Shown piece after piece: positions 27,526 through 39,400 of a stretch of DNA of 64,000 bases. Within the stretch, counting starts at the first letter, position 1; every line of letters starts with the position of its first letter. The translations under genes were made by a program, and so were the position numbers. This stretch comes from Atrichornis clamosus (lineage: Eukaryota > Chordata > Aves > Passeriformes > Menuridae): assembly GCA_013400975.1 (NCBI GenBank), contig WBMZ01002691.1:48197-112196 (forward strand), given 5' to 3'. The notes below the pieces were generated by a model. The model made no database searches, was not told the origin of the DNA, and was given only the letters and a program-made list of their open reading frames with translations.

Positions 27526-27752
27526 GACTGAGACAGGGTTAATTTTCTATGGAACAGTGCTGTTTTCAGCACAAACACAGCCAAAGAGCTGCTGTAGCTA
27601 CGGCTGAGCAGGGCTTGCACAGTGATAAGGCCTTTTCTGCTTCTCCCGCCTCCTCAGCAGGGAGTGGCCTCGGGGTGCACGAGGGGTTGGGAGAGGACAC
27701 AGCTGGGACAGCTGACCCCAATGGCCTAATGGGATAATCCAGACTATATGGC
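27526..27752 (+). mobile_element. Diverged avian endogenous retrovirus LTR fragment (non-coding)
   Basis: The segment contains the sequence order of a common avian ERV long terminal repeat. A 'gagacagggttaatttt' start is followed by 'ctgagcagggcttgcacag' and 'aaggccttttctgcttctc'. A G-rich 'ggggtgcacgaggggttggg' block comes next, then 'gaggacacagctgggacag', 'ctgaccccaatgg' and a tail close to 'gggataatccagactatatg'. It is much more GC-rich than its flanks. The leader-side half is shorter than I remember for intact copies, and the 3' part with the polyadenylation signal is missing, so it is a broken LTR relic. No gag, pol or env remains are seen nearby. The class (ERVL- or ERVK-like) is not certain. 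The frames of 62 codons (27549-27737, plus) and 79 codons (27566-27805, minus) are by-products of its base composition. Confidence 0.8.
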
Positions 27753-27789
27753 CTCAACCTCTGGAGAATTAGAGAAACTATGCACGTGC

Positions 27790-27843
27790 AATGGTTGGGC
27801 TCCATGATCTTAGGGGTCTTTTAAAGATTCTGTGATTCTATAA
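27790..27843 (+). mobile_element. CR1 LINE extreme 3' tail
   Basis: About 50 bp read 'ggttgggctccatgatctta', then a shortened 'ggggtcttttaaa', then the terminal 'gattctgtgattctat' array. This matches the last bases of CR1 in sense orientation. It lies only about 40 bp downstream of the LTR fragment. Either a CR1 was interrupted by the LTR, or two independent relics lie side by side. Confidence 0.8.
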
Positions 27844-28718
27844 AAGGAAAATTGTTGAACATGATGAGAAAGGGCGGAACACTGATAACATTCTGGAAAA
27901 GATGGAATGAGGCAGAACATCTAGTTTTTATATCAAAGTCTTTGTTAAATATTGCCAAAACAATCTGACCCAAGGCATTTTCTCTTCTGGTTCATGTCTA
28001 CAGGGAGCACTGCTTTGAGAAAGCCTATTTCAGTCAATTTTAAATCACTGCTGCCTGCACAACTACACAAATAATGGCACTGTCTTCCTTGGGGTGTCTT
28101 TGTATACCTTATTTTCTTTTACTTATCCTCTCTCAGCCTCTGAAGATAGAAGGACTCACAGTTTCTGTATGTTGAGAGACATATATCCCAGAGGACCTAG
28201 ATATTACATGAAGTGCAGGCTAAGACCCGAGCTTGAGGGTGATCAAAAAAATAACAAGCAGCAGGCAAGTATCTCCAAGAAAATCAACCCATCTTTCAGC
28301 TAATTATGCAGGTTCCTCACCCAGACTTTCTAAATCTCTCCTTCTGCACTTATGGCTTTGTTAAATAATAGTCAGACTCTCCAGAAATAATTTTTCCTTA
28401 TTTCTCTTTTCTTGACCTCATGAAAGCCTTTTGTAAAATAAATGCCTATGTTCCCCAAATAACACACTTCAACAGATCAAAACATGAGAAAATACTTGCT
28501 TTTGCAACGTGCCTGAACTTCATGTATGGAAAAGAGATCATGAAGCTGCATAAGTGACACGAGTGATGGCACAGACTTACTACAACGATTTATAGCACAA
28601 GGCAAAAGGGGTGACCTTCAGCTGTGCCACTTTGATCTAAGGAAAAACTTAATAAGATATTTAAACTTAAATCTCTAGAGTTGCTCAGGGGCCAGTCCAT
28701 CTCACAGCTTTGTCTCCA

Positions 28719-28732
28719 GTGCCATCTGCTGA
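28719..28732 (-). promoter_or_regulatory. CTCF-like motif
   Basis: Read on the minus strand, the site is TCAGCAGATGGCAC. It fits 13 of 14 positions of the widely used CTCF core pattern CCASYAGRKGGCRS; only the first C is replaced. The pattern is established; occupancy is not shown. Sites fitting 12 of 14 positions also occur elsewhere in the window (for example 14153-14166), so a fortuitous match is possible. Confidence 0.35.
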
Positions 28733-29549
28733 CAGGAGCTTCCATTGCAACTCCCAAAGCAAAGGGTTCTTCCAGAAGTGAATTCTGCTGGGTTTCGTGC
28801 CTGAGGTAGCTGATGTCACCAGAAATTTCTTTTTGAAATTATAATTTTGATTAATCTCACTCACTTTTAAGATGTTATGTTGTTCTTTGTGGGCATGTGG
28901 AGGTTTTCAGTAGAGCTACTTGTTTGTATTGGCCTCATACATTAAAAATGATGACATTTAGAAGATTCTGAATCTTACTGCATTCAAATGAGGAAAAAGA
29001 GCACCTATATTAAAACCTTACAACTACTCTGGACACATTACGGCCAGGCTGCTTAAATTCAAATTTATATGGCCAAATTACGCCCTGAAGTTGTAATTTG
29101 ACATTGTAATTTTTTGATCAGCTTGTTTTTACCTAAGATACTTCTTGCCTCTCTGAAAACTTTTTACACCCAAGAAAGATCTTGGATTTAATGACCCTGC
29201 AGTTGAAGTTATCTATCATCTTAAGCAGGCACCTCAAAGTGGGAGGGCATAAAAGGCAAATATTGAATTTTCCAGTATGAAAAATGAACACATATTGGGA
29301 AAAGGAGATGTCTGTCAAGCATCAGGACAAAACTAGCAAATGTATTACTTTTGTTCAAACTCTGAGGCATCTCACCAGAATTTTTGCCCTAATTTGTCTT
29401 TTATTTGCTTAATTGTGAGACTGGAAATCCCAATGTAAGAAGAGGAATCAGAGTCCTTATGTCTGTTTCCTTCTTTGACCCTCTTTCCACCTTGTTGCAT
29501 CTCCCTTTTTCCTTTTGTGGTCCTCTTGTCACTGAAAAGTGAAGAAACC

Positions 29550-29563
29550 TTGCCACCTTGTGG
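29550..29563 (-). promoter_or_regulatory. CTCF-like motif
   Basis: On the minus strand the site reads CCACAAGGTGGCAA, 12 of 14 positions of CCASYAGRKGGCRS. The full CCAC start and the AGGTGGC centre, usually the most constrained positions, are both intact. It has the same orientation as the motif 830 bp to the left. Binding is inferred from the motif only. Confidence 0.35.
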
Positions 29564-31280
29564 TCAATCATAGTTATTAGTCCAACAAAACCGTGAAACC
29601 GACTGCAGATACTATAGTGGTCACCATGTGGAGAGCTGCAAGTTCAGTGAATGTAAGGAAAAAAACAGAACTGAACAAGATTTTTAAGTTTAAAGAAAGT
29701 GTCATACTCTTTTGCCAGTTTTTCAGAGATTACAAGAATAGAAATTGTTCAGAGAAAGAAAGAATAAAATAGGGTGTGATGTACTTTTTTTTTTGGTGAT
29801 TCAACTGACAAGCTCTCTTAACTAGGGGAAACACAATGAATACTTTCTTTTGGCAAATATCTGACACTTGCTAAGCAGCTCTGTATCAAATTCACAAGCT
29901 TTCATCAAAAACTTAGACCTGGATGAGCTACAAAAACCTGTTTATGCTGCTACAGATCAGTAAAGCAGCTGTTTTTCATATTGTCTGAAACCCCAAACGT
30001 GAAATGTTTAAATGTTGCAACTTTCATGGGGAACACAGAAGATAAATGCAGCAGGTTTTGCTGCCATGTGTTTCTCACAAGATGTGGACAAGATGTAGTG
30101 ACCACCTCCCTGCCTTAAGGATGTTCCCAAGGAGATAAAATGTCCAGATGGTACATTCCTGACAAAGCAGCTTCTCTCTCTGCCTTTTCACTTGTCACAG
30201 CGAGCAGATAAAAAGATCATGTCTATGCTCTGGTGATTTGTGTCTGCTAAAAAAGTTCACAGTCAAAATTATTTTTCTAAATTATTCAGGCAGTCAGTCT
30301 TATATTCCCCTGGCCACCCACAATACAAGAGACATAAATTCAGATTCATTTGCCTTATACATAGATTTGACTGACTTTTGCAGTGTGAAGGACCAGTAAG
30401 TTCTCTTTTTTCTTGAAGAAGCTCAAGTTGCCTCCACTGCTATGATCTTGCAACTTTTTTCTCCCAGTCTTGCAACAAATTTGGTGGGGTTTTGCATACA
30501 AAGCAATGCAGTTATGATCATTGTTCCGTTAAGCAAGAAAAATTCTCAAAAAAAATTTGCTATTCTCTTTATGCTCTTCAAATGACAAGCTCTCATCCAA
30601 GGCCCTGTAATATTGAGGCTTACTGGCAGTGTTATGTATTCGAGAATTTCTGGATGTGGAAAACCCCTTAACAACCCACAGACGGTACCTGAAAATGAAA
30701 CCCACCTAGGAATTTTCTCTTGCATCAAAGACTATCATGGACTAGCCCATGTCAATATAATTCTTTTAAACACTTTTATTATGACACAAGGTAGCTGCAA
30801 TCAGAGTACCTGTAAAAATGGTCCTTGACTCAAGTTTTTTTCCAGATCATGCCTTGATGTTGCCAGATATCAAATGATAGTTGACGAAAGCCTAAACGAT
30901 CCCTGGATGATTCTAAAATCTTGTGCTCTGGATGGTCGAGGACCTGAGGCTGGGAACATTCCCTGGTTCAGCTTAATTACCATTAGGTGTGGCCAAATAT
31001 TTTTACCTCCATATTATAGCAGTATATTTGGCTCTAAATCCTGAAGGCAAACACTGAATTATTAATTATTTTCTTATTCAGAAAAAGCACATTATGCCCA
31101 GTAATTATAATGAAGCTTCTGTCTCAAACAAACAAAAAAATTGCCTTGCTCAGAGTTACTGACTTGAAGAAAAGAACAATGACTGAGGAGAATTTTTGAG
31201 GAGAATTTGACAGAATTCAAGTTCTGTTGAATCAGGAAAAAAAGCATGTATGTGGCATGGTTCAAATGGTCCTGGGAAGG

Positions 31281-31370
31281 TTTTTTTTTTTACTATTTCT
31301 ATTATTTTTATTTCTATTTCTTTCTATTTCCATTTCTTTTTAAATTTTTATTTCTGTTTCTATTTCTTTT
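31281..31370. repeat. Pyrimidine-rich (TTTCTA)-like low-complexity tract
   Basis: A run of 11 T is followed by degenerate repeats of tttctatttc, tttctttcta and tatttctgtttc for about 90 bp, with almost no G on the plus strand. This is an imperfect microsatellite. The T run at its left edge could also be the reversed poly(A) of an old insertion, but nothing recognisable adjoins it. Confidence 0.85.
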
Positions 31371-33778
31371 GCCTTAGTGTTTATCATAGCACTGTATCTA
31401 AAATTGAGATATGAAAGCCTGAAGCTGATATGCAGCATTTGAATTCTGCTCAGGCGAGGTAGAAAAAAAATTAAAACTGTGTATTTGTTAACAAGAGAGA
31501 ACTTCTACATTGTTAACAAAGGAAAAGACACATTGCCGGTAGAATGTTGAAATACTTCACAATGAAAACAAGATCCAGTCTACCCTACCTGGAGGCCGTG
31601 GCATGAAGGGCAAGACAGCAGGTTTGTCTCTAGGAAATTTGCATCATTCATAAAAATTCTCTTACAAAAGTAAAAGCACGGTGTTTAAACTGACGTATAG
31701 GCAATTTGCTTGCAATCAGAGAAAACAATCATTATAATGAAGGAACTCACATGTAAGGATGATAAGGGTTGTCTTTGAATTGAGGGTTTAATTTAATGTC
31801 TCTCCTAGCAATTAGTTTCTTAGCATGAATATTAAGGCTTAGGTAGACTGAACCTAGGCAGCAATATCCATGCTTGAAAACCTGTCTTAGCTGTTCCACC
31901 AGTGACATACCTGAAGAATTCATTTGAAAGATGTGAAGCTTAATTTCTTAAGAAAAAAAATGAAGATACTAACAACCATGAACAGAAATATAAACAGAAA
32001 TCTCTTTGTTTATGGCTCCTTTATAACCATTGTTGGCTGTATATAAAAACCAGCCTGAGAGGTTCAGGCAGTACCTACCAGCAATGTACCTGTGGTCTTG
32101 GCTGCAAATAATTTCATTACGGGAAGTATTGAACAAGGAGATGGCAGGTTCTGTCAGGCTTCTTCATGCCTGTAGCAGAGGTGGGGAGATGGAATAGAAA
32201 AGAACCGAGTATGGCTCCGGACCCCTCCTCTGCCTTCCTTCACTGGCTCCCCAGGAACTATACAGAGCATTGCACACGTACTAAATTTAATTTATTCCGT
32301 CCCTAGGGAACAGCTTAGTACCCATATATTGTGGAAGCTAACAGATTTACAGCAGTCTATGCCAGAAGAATGGATCCAAAAATTTCAATTGGAGGTATGT
32401 GTTGTAACAAGTTCCTAACCATAGGCAAAGCTGAGGTCCCCAGGTTTTCATCTGAAAAAATCTAATTGCAGCACAGAAATGCTTCTTGACACATTCCGTC
32501 AGGTTTGCTTATTTAAATGATTAGGGTCATTGTGAAATTACAAGCAAGCCATGGAACTTGCCTGGACCAAATACAGACTCACAGCCTAGCTTGAAGATGA
32601 CTTTTGATTATACATCTACGCACAATTACTCTTGTCAAGAAATTTAGCAAAATTCTCTATTTCCTCTAGTCTCAAAAAGTGTTAAGAAGCTTTTACTCAA
32701 AGACCATCTTCAGTAACTAAAAAACTATGCTACTATATAAATAGCTTACAGTTCTTTAAAGAAAATTATTATGTCTGTCTTTTAGGCTAGAAAGAGTTTT
32801 GTTTACTGCTAAGAAGGAAAGTGTCCTAAAAGAAATTAATTTTATGAAAGCTCAGAAAATCTTCCTGAATATGACATAGGACACAGTTGCTTGAGCACAG
32901 GGAAAGTAAAATTTGAATTCTGATGGACTAGAAAATGCCATGTGTGTTGACAGCTACTAAACATACGTGGCAAATTTATCCCTTGTTATATAGTATATAC
33001 TACAGAATTCTGGCAACATCTTAAGAAGCTCACTATCTTGGAGTAGCACATGGAATTTCAGCAAAACATGACTAATAGAAACTTGTTTTGAATAAATCTA
33101 TATGTGTTCTTTCTATAAAGTAAACTTCTAAGGCAGTTAAGACATTTGATCACCAGGAAGAAGTCAGTTGGGCAATATACAGTGAAGCAATCTAAAATAC
33201 AATCACCAGAATGAACAACAGGTTCGTTCCTCTTTCTAGATTTCCTTAATCGCAATTTTAATTATTTTGCTTTTATTCATATCTGTGTACAATTCAGGGT
33301 TCTTCTGTACTTAGGTCTCCAAAATGCTCTTCAGGTCCCTTGGTGCAATGCTGCAGAGTGAATGTCTCCTGTAGAGATTAATGTTATGTATGGTAGTGCA
33401 CGCAGGCAGACCAAACACACAGAACTGCAAACTTCTGTACAAAATAACTAAGTTTGTGCCTGGCAGGAGAGTAAAACTGAATGACTGAAAGGGATTCAGC
33501 CTTCAAACAGATCACGTCTCCACCTGTTCCATTCTCTGTAAACCAATGCCTCAGCAGTGGTAACACATAAACAAGTAAAAGAGATGAACAATTTCAGTTC
33601 TAGATCACCATACTCTGTGTGTTTATGGCAGTTGAACTGTGATCCTGAGGTTTTTCCAAATTAAATGTGCATTGCTGTGAAGTCTCCAGTCCTCTGAAAG
33701 AGGCACATCTTCAGAACAAAGGGAAAGCATTGACTGTTTTATTAGATTTTGAGGGCTGGAATTAGGGGATTACATAGG

Positions 33779-34025
33779 TTCATAAAATAGTTTGGGTAAG
33801 GGAATTTAAAGATCATCTAGTTCCAATCCCCCTGCCATGCCAAGGCACACCTTCCATTAAACCAGGTTGCTTAAAGCCCCATCCAACCTGGCCTTGAACA
33901 CTTCCAAGGATGGGGAATTGACAACTTTTCCAGGCATCCTCTTCCGGTGCCTCACCACCCACACAGTTTAGAATTTCCTCCTAACACCTAATTTTAATCT
34001 ACCTTTCAGTTTAAAGTCATTGCAT
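33779..34025 (-). mobile_element. CR1 LINE 3' region, 5'-truncated
   Basis: About 245 bp match the reverse complement of a CR1 3' end. From left to right these are the decayed tail 'ttcataaaatag', 'tttgggtaaggg', 'aaagatcatctagttccaat', 'ccccctgccatgccaaggca', 'caccttccattaaaccaggt', 'ccccatccaacctggccttg', 'acacttccaaggatgggg' and 'agaatttcctcctaac'. It then follows the 'ctaattttaatctacc' block to about 34025, where similarity fades. It is the best preserved CR1 copy in the window. No reverse transcriptase sequence is included, so it is a dead 5'-truncated copy. Confidence 0.95.
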
Positions 34026-36340
34026 GTGGGCAGACAGTGTCAAAAGTTATAAATCCTGCTGAACTGATGGAAATTAAGTCATCTCTTCTTCCTTGTAGGA
34101 GTTATCCTACATACATTTTATGTGTCATTGTTAAAGAACTTGTGAAAAGAATGAAAAGTATCCTTATTACAGTTAATGGGTGTCACTGTGCCTCAGCAAA
34201 CCTGTCACACCCAGAGAAATAGGGAAAAAGATGGTTAAAAAAAAAAAGAGAATCCCAAACAACTAATGACTGGAGAGGTCAGCAATGCATAAAAGGAACC
34301 CAATTAAATAAAAAAGGACTTTTTCTCCTCTCCCTGCTTTGTAAATATCATAATTATGAACTCACACATGCCATGAGTGGAATTTGCTACTGAATTCACC
34401 CTGTCACAGAAAAGTGCTCTGGAATGTCAACTTTATTTTTGAAAAGAAGTTGTCTGACTCATCTAACTGCAAAAGGCTAGCTAATAATGCTCAGTTGACT
34501 TCTCAGAGAGCTTGAAACAATGGTGCTGATAGGGGCTAATTGCCTCGATCACCACATTCACAGCTCTCTGAACCTGCTACTCTACAAGTTAATTATTTTT
34601 CAGCATAAGACAAATACAGAATTCAGTGTGGAGAGAGTTCATTCCACCATGGCCAGATGCCAAACATCTGCTTCGCTGCTCTCTCTCTCATCCAATTATT
34701 TTCTCTGTTCTTTTTTTTTTTCCCATAAAAAGTACCTTTTGAATTTTATTTCATCTTTTACTTTTCACCATTACAACCAAAAAACGTGGTTGAAAAAAGA
34801 GTGGGGACAGATATCCATTTTTAAAGCAGACTATAAGTAGAACCAGAAGTTTAGATTTAGCCACTATGCAGCTCAGGTCATAGAGAAGATGCCAGAATGG
34901 GCCTGGCTGAGATGCTGAGACACCAAAGATCAATATAAATGTCCACTTCCATGTCACATACAGAATAAGGAAAGAATGCATCACTTAAGGGTTAAGCTGT
35001 CTGGCCTATAACAGTAAGACTGTGTTGATGCTTTACAGTTACAAACAAAACTATTCATATTTGGAATTTAAAAAGCAAAATCTACTGTGGAAGGCATGGC
35101 TTGTCCTTAGCTGTTATACTTGAGTGCTGAAGACTTAACACAGAGGGTAACTGTTTCCTGCCATGAAACTTTTTAGGTGTCCAATATACCTGAAAAATTC
35201 TATGCACAACTAGACAATAATTCAAGAGCTTATTTTTAACTCTGACTTTTAAAGATCACAGTCTGTATTAAAACATGTGACTTGAAGAGGTGATGGAGTA
35301 CACAAAACTTGTCCCTGAAGATTTAACACAAATTATGTAAATCGTTTCAACCGTTGCAATAAAGTTCTTGCTGCAATTTCCCTGCAATTGGGAAAACATC
35401 CTGCAATTGGGATCTAACTTGGGAATTAAGTTATTACAAATTTAATTTTTGAAACTCACTTCCAGATACGTAATAATGGATCATCCATAGATTCCTTCAC
35501 GGGTCTGGGCTTTCTTGACCCCCGAAGTTCTCAATACTGATACATGAGCAAATGCACTTGAAGATTACATCAGATGGTGGCAGCAACGCACCTTCCAATG
35601 TCTGGCTGTCAGCGGTGTGTGTGGACCCGGCACACTCACTGCTCATCCTGTGTTTTGCTTCCAAGTACCACCTATGCCTGGGAGTAAATATTACACTGCA
35701 TTTGTTTCAGCAAGAGGAAAAATAGCAAGCACATGGTTTATTGCTTGTTTCTCAGACAAAAAAAACTCCTGTTGACATTGAGTGTAACTCATAGCACAGT
35801 AGAATAAAACAGAAGGGGAAAAAAGGGTAAATAAAGGCAAAAAACCACACAAGTAAATAAAAGAATGATAAAATAAGTCTGTAATCCCTCAGACTGTGAA
35901 ACTCCTTAGGTAATTTTGTCTAGTTGTTGGAATAAATTCTGACATAGACTGAGGTAATAAGTATTATTTTCAGAACTAACATTTTTCTCGGTATCATTGA
36001 CATAAAAATGATTGCACAGACAAAACAGGCAGGTCTTTTTCTGTGCACTTGCTAGGGCTCAGCTGCAAGTCAAGAATGAAATCTGAATCTAGAACCCGTA
36101 GGGCATAGAAGATTTTCATTATTTGTAGTTGAGATTTCGTAGTTTAAGAGGCTGAAGATGGATGGCCCTGTTCAGTACTGTTGCTCTGCCTTATGCTACA
36201 GCTCCACAACTGTGGGCAAATAATTAACAGCAAGGTCAGATATTGACTATGAGAGACTTGAAAATGGGTTCAGGAGAAAAGTAAAGCAAAGGAAAAGTAA
36301 TATTATATTATAGTTGAAAAACAAATAGAGATAAGAAGAA

Positions 36341-36343
36341 AAA

Positions 36344-36374
<31 letters not shown>

Positions 36375-36375
36375 A
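36341..36375. repeat. (AAAT)n tetranucleotide microsatellite
   Basis: Nearly nine uninterrupted AAAT units occur in a purine-rich context, followed by a short GA/G-rich tract (aagagagagggggaaa). It is perfect enough to be length-polymorphic between individuals. Confidence 0.95.
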
Positions 36376-36426
36376 AGAGAGAGGGGGAAAAAAGAGGAAA
36401 ACAGTCACTGAAAGCTGCTAGATAGC

Positions 36427-36451
36427 CTGAACTAACATACTGAACTAACAT
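36427..36451. repeat. Two-copy 12-bp direct repeat, 13-bp period
   Basis: The 12-mer ctgaactaacat is at 36427-36438 and again at 36440-36451, consistent with a small slippage duplication. Confidence 0.85.
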
Positions 36452-39400
36452 GTACCAAACTAGTTTTTAGTGTTCTTTTCCAGTTACTATTCAGATAACT
36501 GGCTTACGAGTAGCTGAGATTTGTTGAATTTCTTTTGGGTATGAGAATGAAGTTTAGACTTAAGCTTCAAAAAAAGCTCTGATTCTGCAAACAACTTTCA
36601 TGTGACTGGACATATCTGTTGGCACAAAGTTTTAAGAACTTCAGGGGGAGTGTGTGAGATCTCCATTGGTCAGGCAGAAGAAACTAAATGACTGAGACAG
36701 CATATACTAATTAATCAAGAAATTATGTATATACTTTCCAAATTACACTATCTGTTCACCTGCACTCAGAAAATTTCGCCCAGTTGTTAAAAGAGGATCA
36801 AAAGACCTTGTCACCTCCATAGAGTGAACTCATTGAATGCACTAGGGTTTGCCTCTATCCCTCCATCTCCTAATTTTTCATCCCAAGCACACACATTCTC
36901 TCCTAACTGACTCTCATCCTCTTCATTTTAAGGATGCACTGACAATCTTCACACACACTTTTGATGATGTCTCTGTTCCATCTCCTTTTCTAGACCTCTG
37001 CTGCTCTAATAAGACCACTAATCATTTCTAGGATCACCATTTATCTCCCTTTCCCTTCTCTACCTCATTAATATTTCTGCTGATCAGTTCCTTCCATAAT
37101 ATTGTCCCTACCCCCTCCAGCATACTGTATACCAGTCTGTGACAGGATTTTAGTGGGTTTCTGCAATTTCTACCATTTTTAATTTTTTTTCTCCAGCGGA
37201 AAAACGTCATGTAAGGTAGCATTACAGACAACTTTTCTGAGAGCACTGAGATGATGGAAAGTGCTAATTATCTTTATCTTTTATATGTAGAACCGCATCA
37301 GTTCATTCCTTGGTCTGTGGGCAATGACATTAAAACCTCTAATTACAGTACTTGTGAGGTCTGGTGAGCCAATTCAAGACAAAAAGGCGGTTCCTTGTGG
37401 TCTTCTGCTCTGTGCTTCAGATTTTTTTCCAGATGAGCAAGGTCCACCCCACTGTAGCTCAGGTCACTTGCGTGTGCCTTGGAGTTGGTAAAGCATATAA
37501 ATATTCATAAATGGCACACAGTGATGCAGTCAAAATGACAAGAACTGACTTCGATTGACTAGTGATGAAATGGTCCTACGTCTGCTTGAGGTGCTTGAGC
37601 AGATCCATTCAATTAAATAGAACAAAGTATTACCTCTGTAGGTGTCTCACTTTAACCAGTCACTATGCAGGCCACTCCATGAAAAAGGCTACCTTGAATT
37701 CTGACTCAGACACTGCATCTTTCAGCTCTAAACATTATATCCCAGACTTTTTGTTCTTCCTTTTAAAGTGCTGTGGCTTTGCTAGTCTCTTCACTGTGAC
37801 TTTAAATATCCGATAGGTCAAGACAAAATATCTCCATCCTCCATCTCTATTTCCCCCCTGCTTCTCCACCTGCACAGGTAGCAGTCATGATCCCTGCACA
37901 GCCACCTCTGATATGCTACAGCCTCTGGGGTAGTTGTCACCTAAACTTAGTATTACTCAGCTCTGCTGAAATCAACAAACTAGTGAGGAAACAAGTTACT
38001 CTGAACACAAATAATGAGTTTAAAAGCAGAGGAGGAAAATATGTCAACCTTTCTTTCTCTTCAGTACGCCTAACTGCAAAATAAGTATTTGAAAATCAAG
38101 CAAAAAGCATCCTCTTCTACTCTACGTATTTACCAAAGACCTCAGGAAGACTAAATTAATCTTCCAAAATAATAGTGACACAGTGCATTTAATGGGATTT
38201 TATTAAGAAAATATATATGTACAGTATTATCTAGGATGATATTATGTCCAGACTCAATGAAAATCCATAAACACCAAAGATAACATGCTTTAAATCTTAA
38301 TGTTCTTATTATTTTACTAGCTTATTTCATTTTATTTTGCATACATTACTAGACTGGTCTGTGCAAGTAATCATAACTTTTCTTAAATTGTAAATGTAGG
38401 ATATGCATACGTATTTCATATAATGAAAAAAACCAAGGTTAAAGTAAATTGTAGAGGAGCTACGAGGAAATGATAATGACACTAAAATAAAGTATGCATG
38501 TATTTTTAGATATCATTGGCACAAAACATTTCTAAATTATAATAAAGAGAAACCAGAATTGGACATTAGTAGCGCACTCAGTCAGTACCTGGAATAACTC
38601 AGACAGAAAAGAACCAAAGTGTTTCAGATAGCTACAGTTAAAACACTCCAGATACCCTGGAGAAATCCCAGAACACAGCCACAGCTAATGAAGCCAAATG
38701 ATGCAATTTTACATGGTTCAAAAAAATGTCACATTTGGGGATGTCTGAAGTCTTGCACCTGAATGATGCAGTGTAACCATTACTGTATTGACTCATGTAC
38801 CGGAGGGAGGAAGCTTAAAATCTGATAGATACCTAAAAATAGAACTAATATAGAGTACCTAAATTAGGCCATATAGCTTTAGAAATGATTAGGTTAAATT
38901 GTGTCTAAAACACCATGCAAAACATAAAAGTCTTCATGTCACTAAGAATTGTCAACAGAAATTGGTAAAGATTTAGAAGGTGACAATTAAATTCCGAACC
39001 GAGAATGATTTGAGCGTCATTAAACTCTCCACAGTGAGACACTGCTGAGAACCTTTGCAGATAGTGACTAATAGGGATAAAAAATATTTGCAAGAATCTA
39101 GGACAAACTCAAGCTGCCCTCAACAGGAAAGAAAGGCAGGAAGGAAGAGAACAGCATCCCTTTTTTTCTCTTTGAAAACTGTCATGCTCTCAGTAAACAT
39201 AGCTGCTTTTTTTTTCTTGGTACTGCGTGTTCCATCTTTCTCAATCTTAGCATCATTGCAGAGACAATTCAGGAATGGAAAGCATTTTCTACGCAAGAAA
39301 GAAAAGACTTGTTTTCTATGGGTAAAGGCAGACAACTCAGTGGTGTGGCATAATTATAAGCAGTCTATTTTTGAAGATTTGAAGGAAATGACAGATTTTT

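Larger units (their letters stand above)
27846..33778. other. Non-coding unique DNA with CTCF-like motifs and a pyrimidine tract
   Basis: Frames reach only 60-71 codons (for example 28094-28303 and 30613-30828) and have no recognisable domain. The stretch carries two CTCF-like motifs (28719-28732 and 29550-29563), an imperfect direct repeat tgaggagaattt (31184-31195 and 31197-31208) and a pyrimidine-rich low-complexity tract (31281-31370). Otherwise it is unique sequence. Confidence 0.6.

Noticed and set aside
34026..34200. Extension of the 33.8-kb CR1 to the right (agtgtcaaaag at about 34038)
   Set aside because: A short match resembles an internal CR1 block, but neighbouring sequence does not continue the pattern, so the element boundary was kept near 34025.
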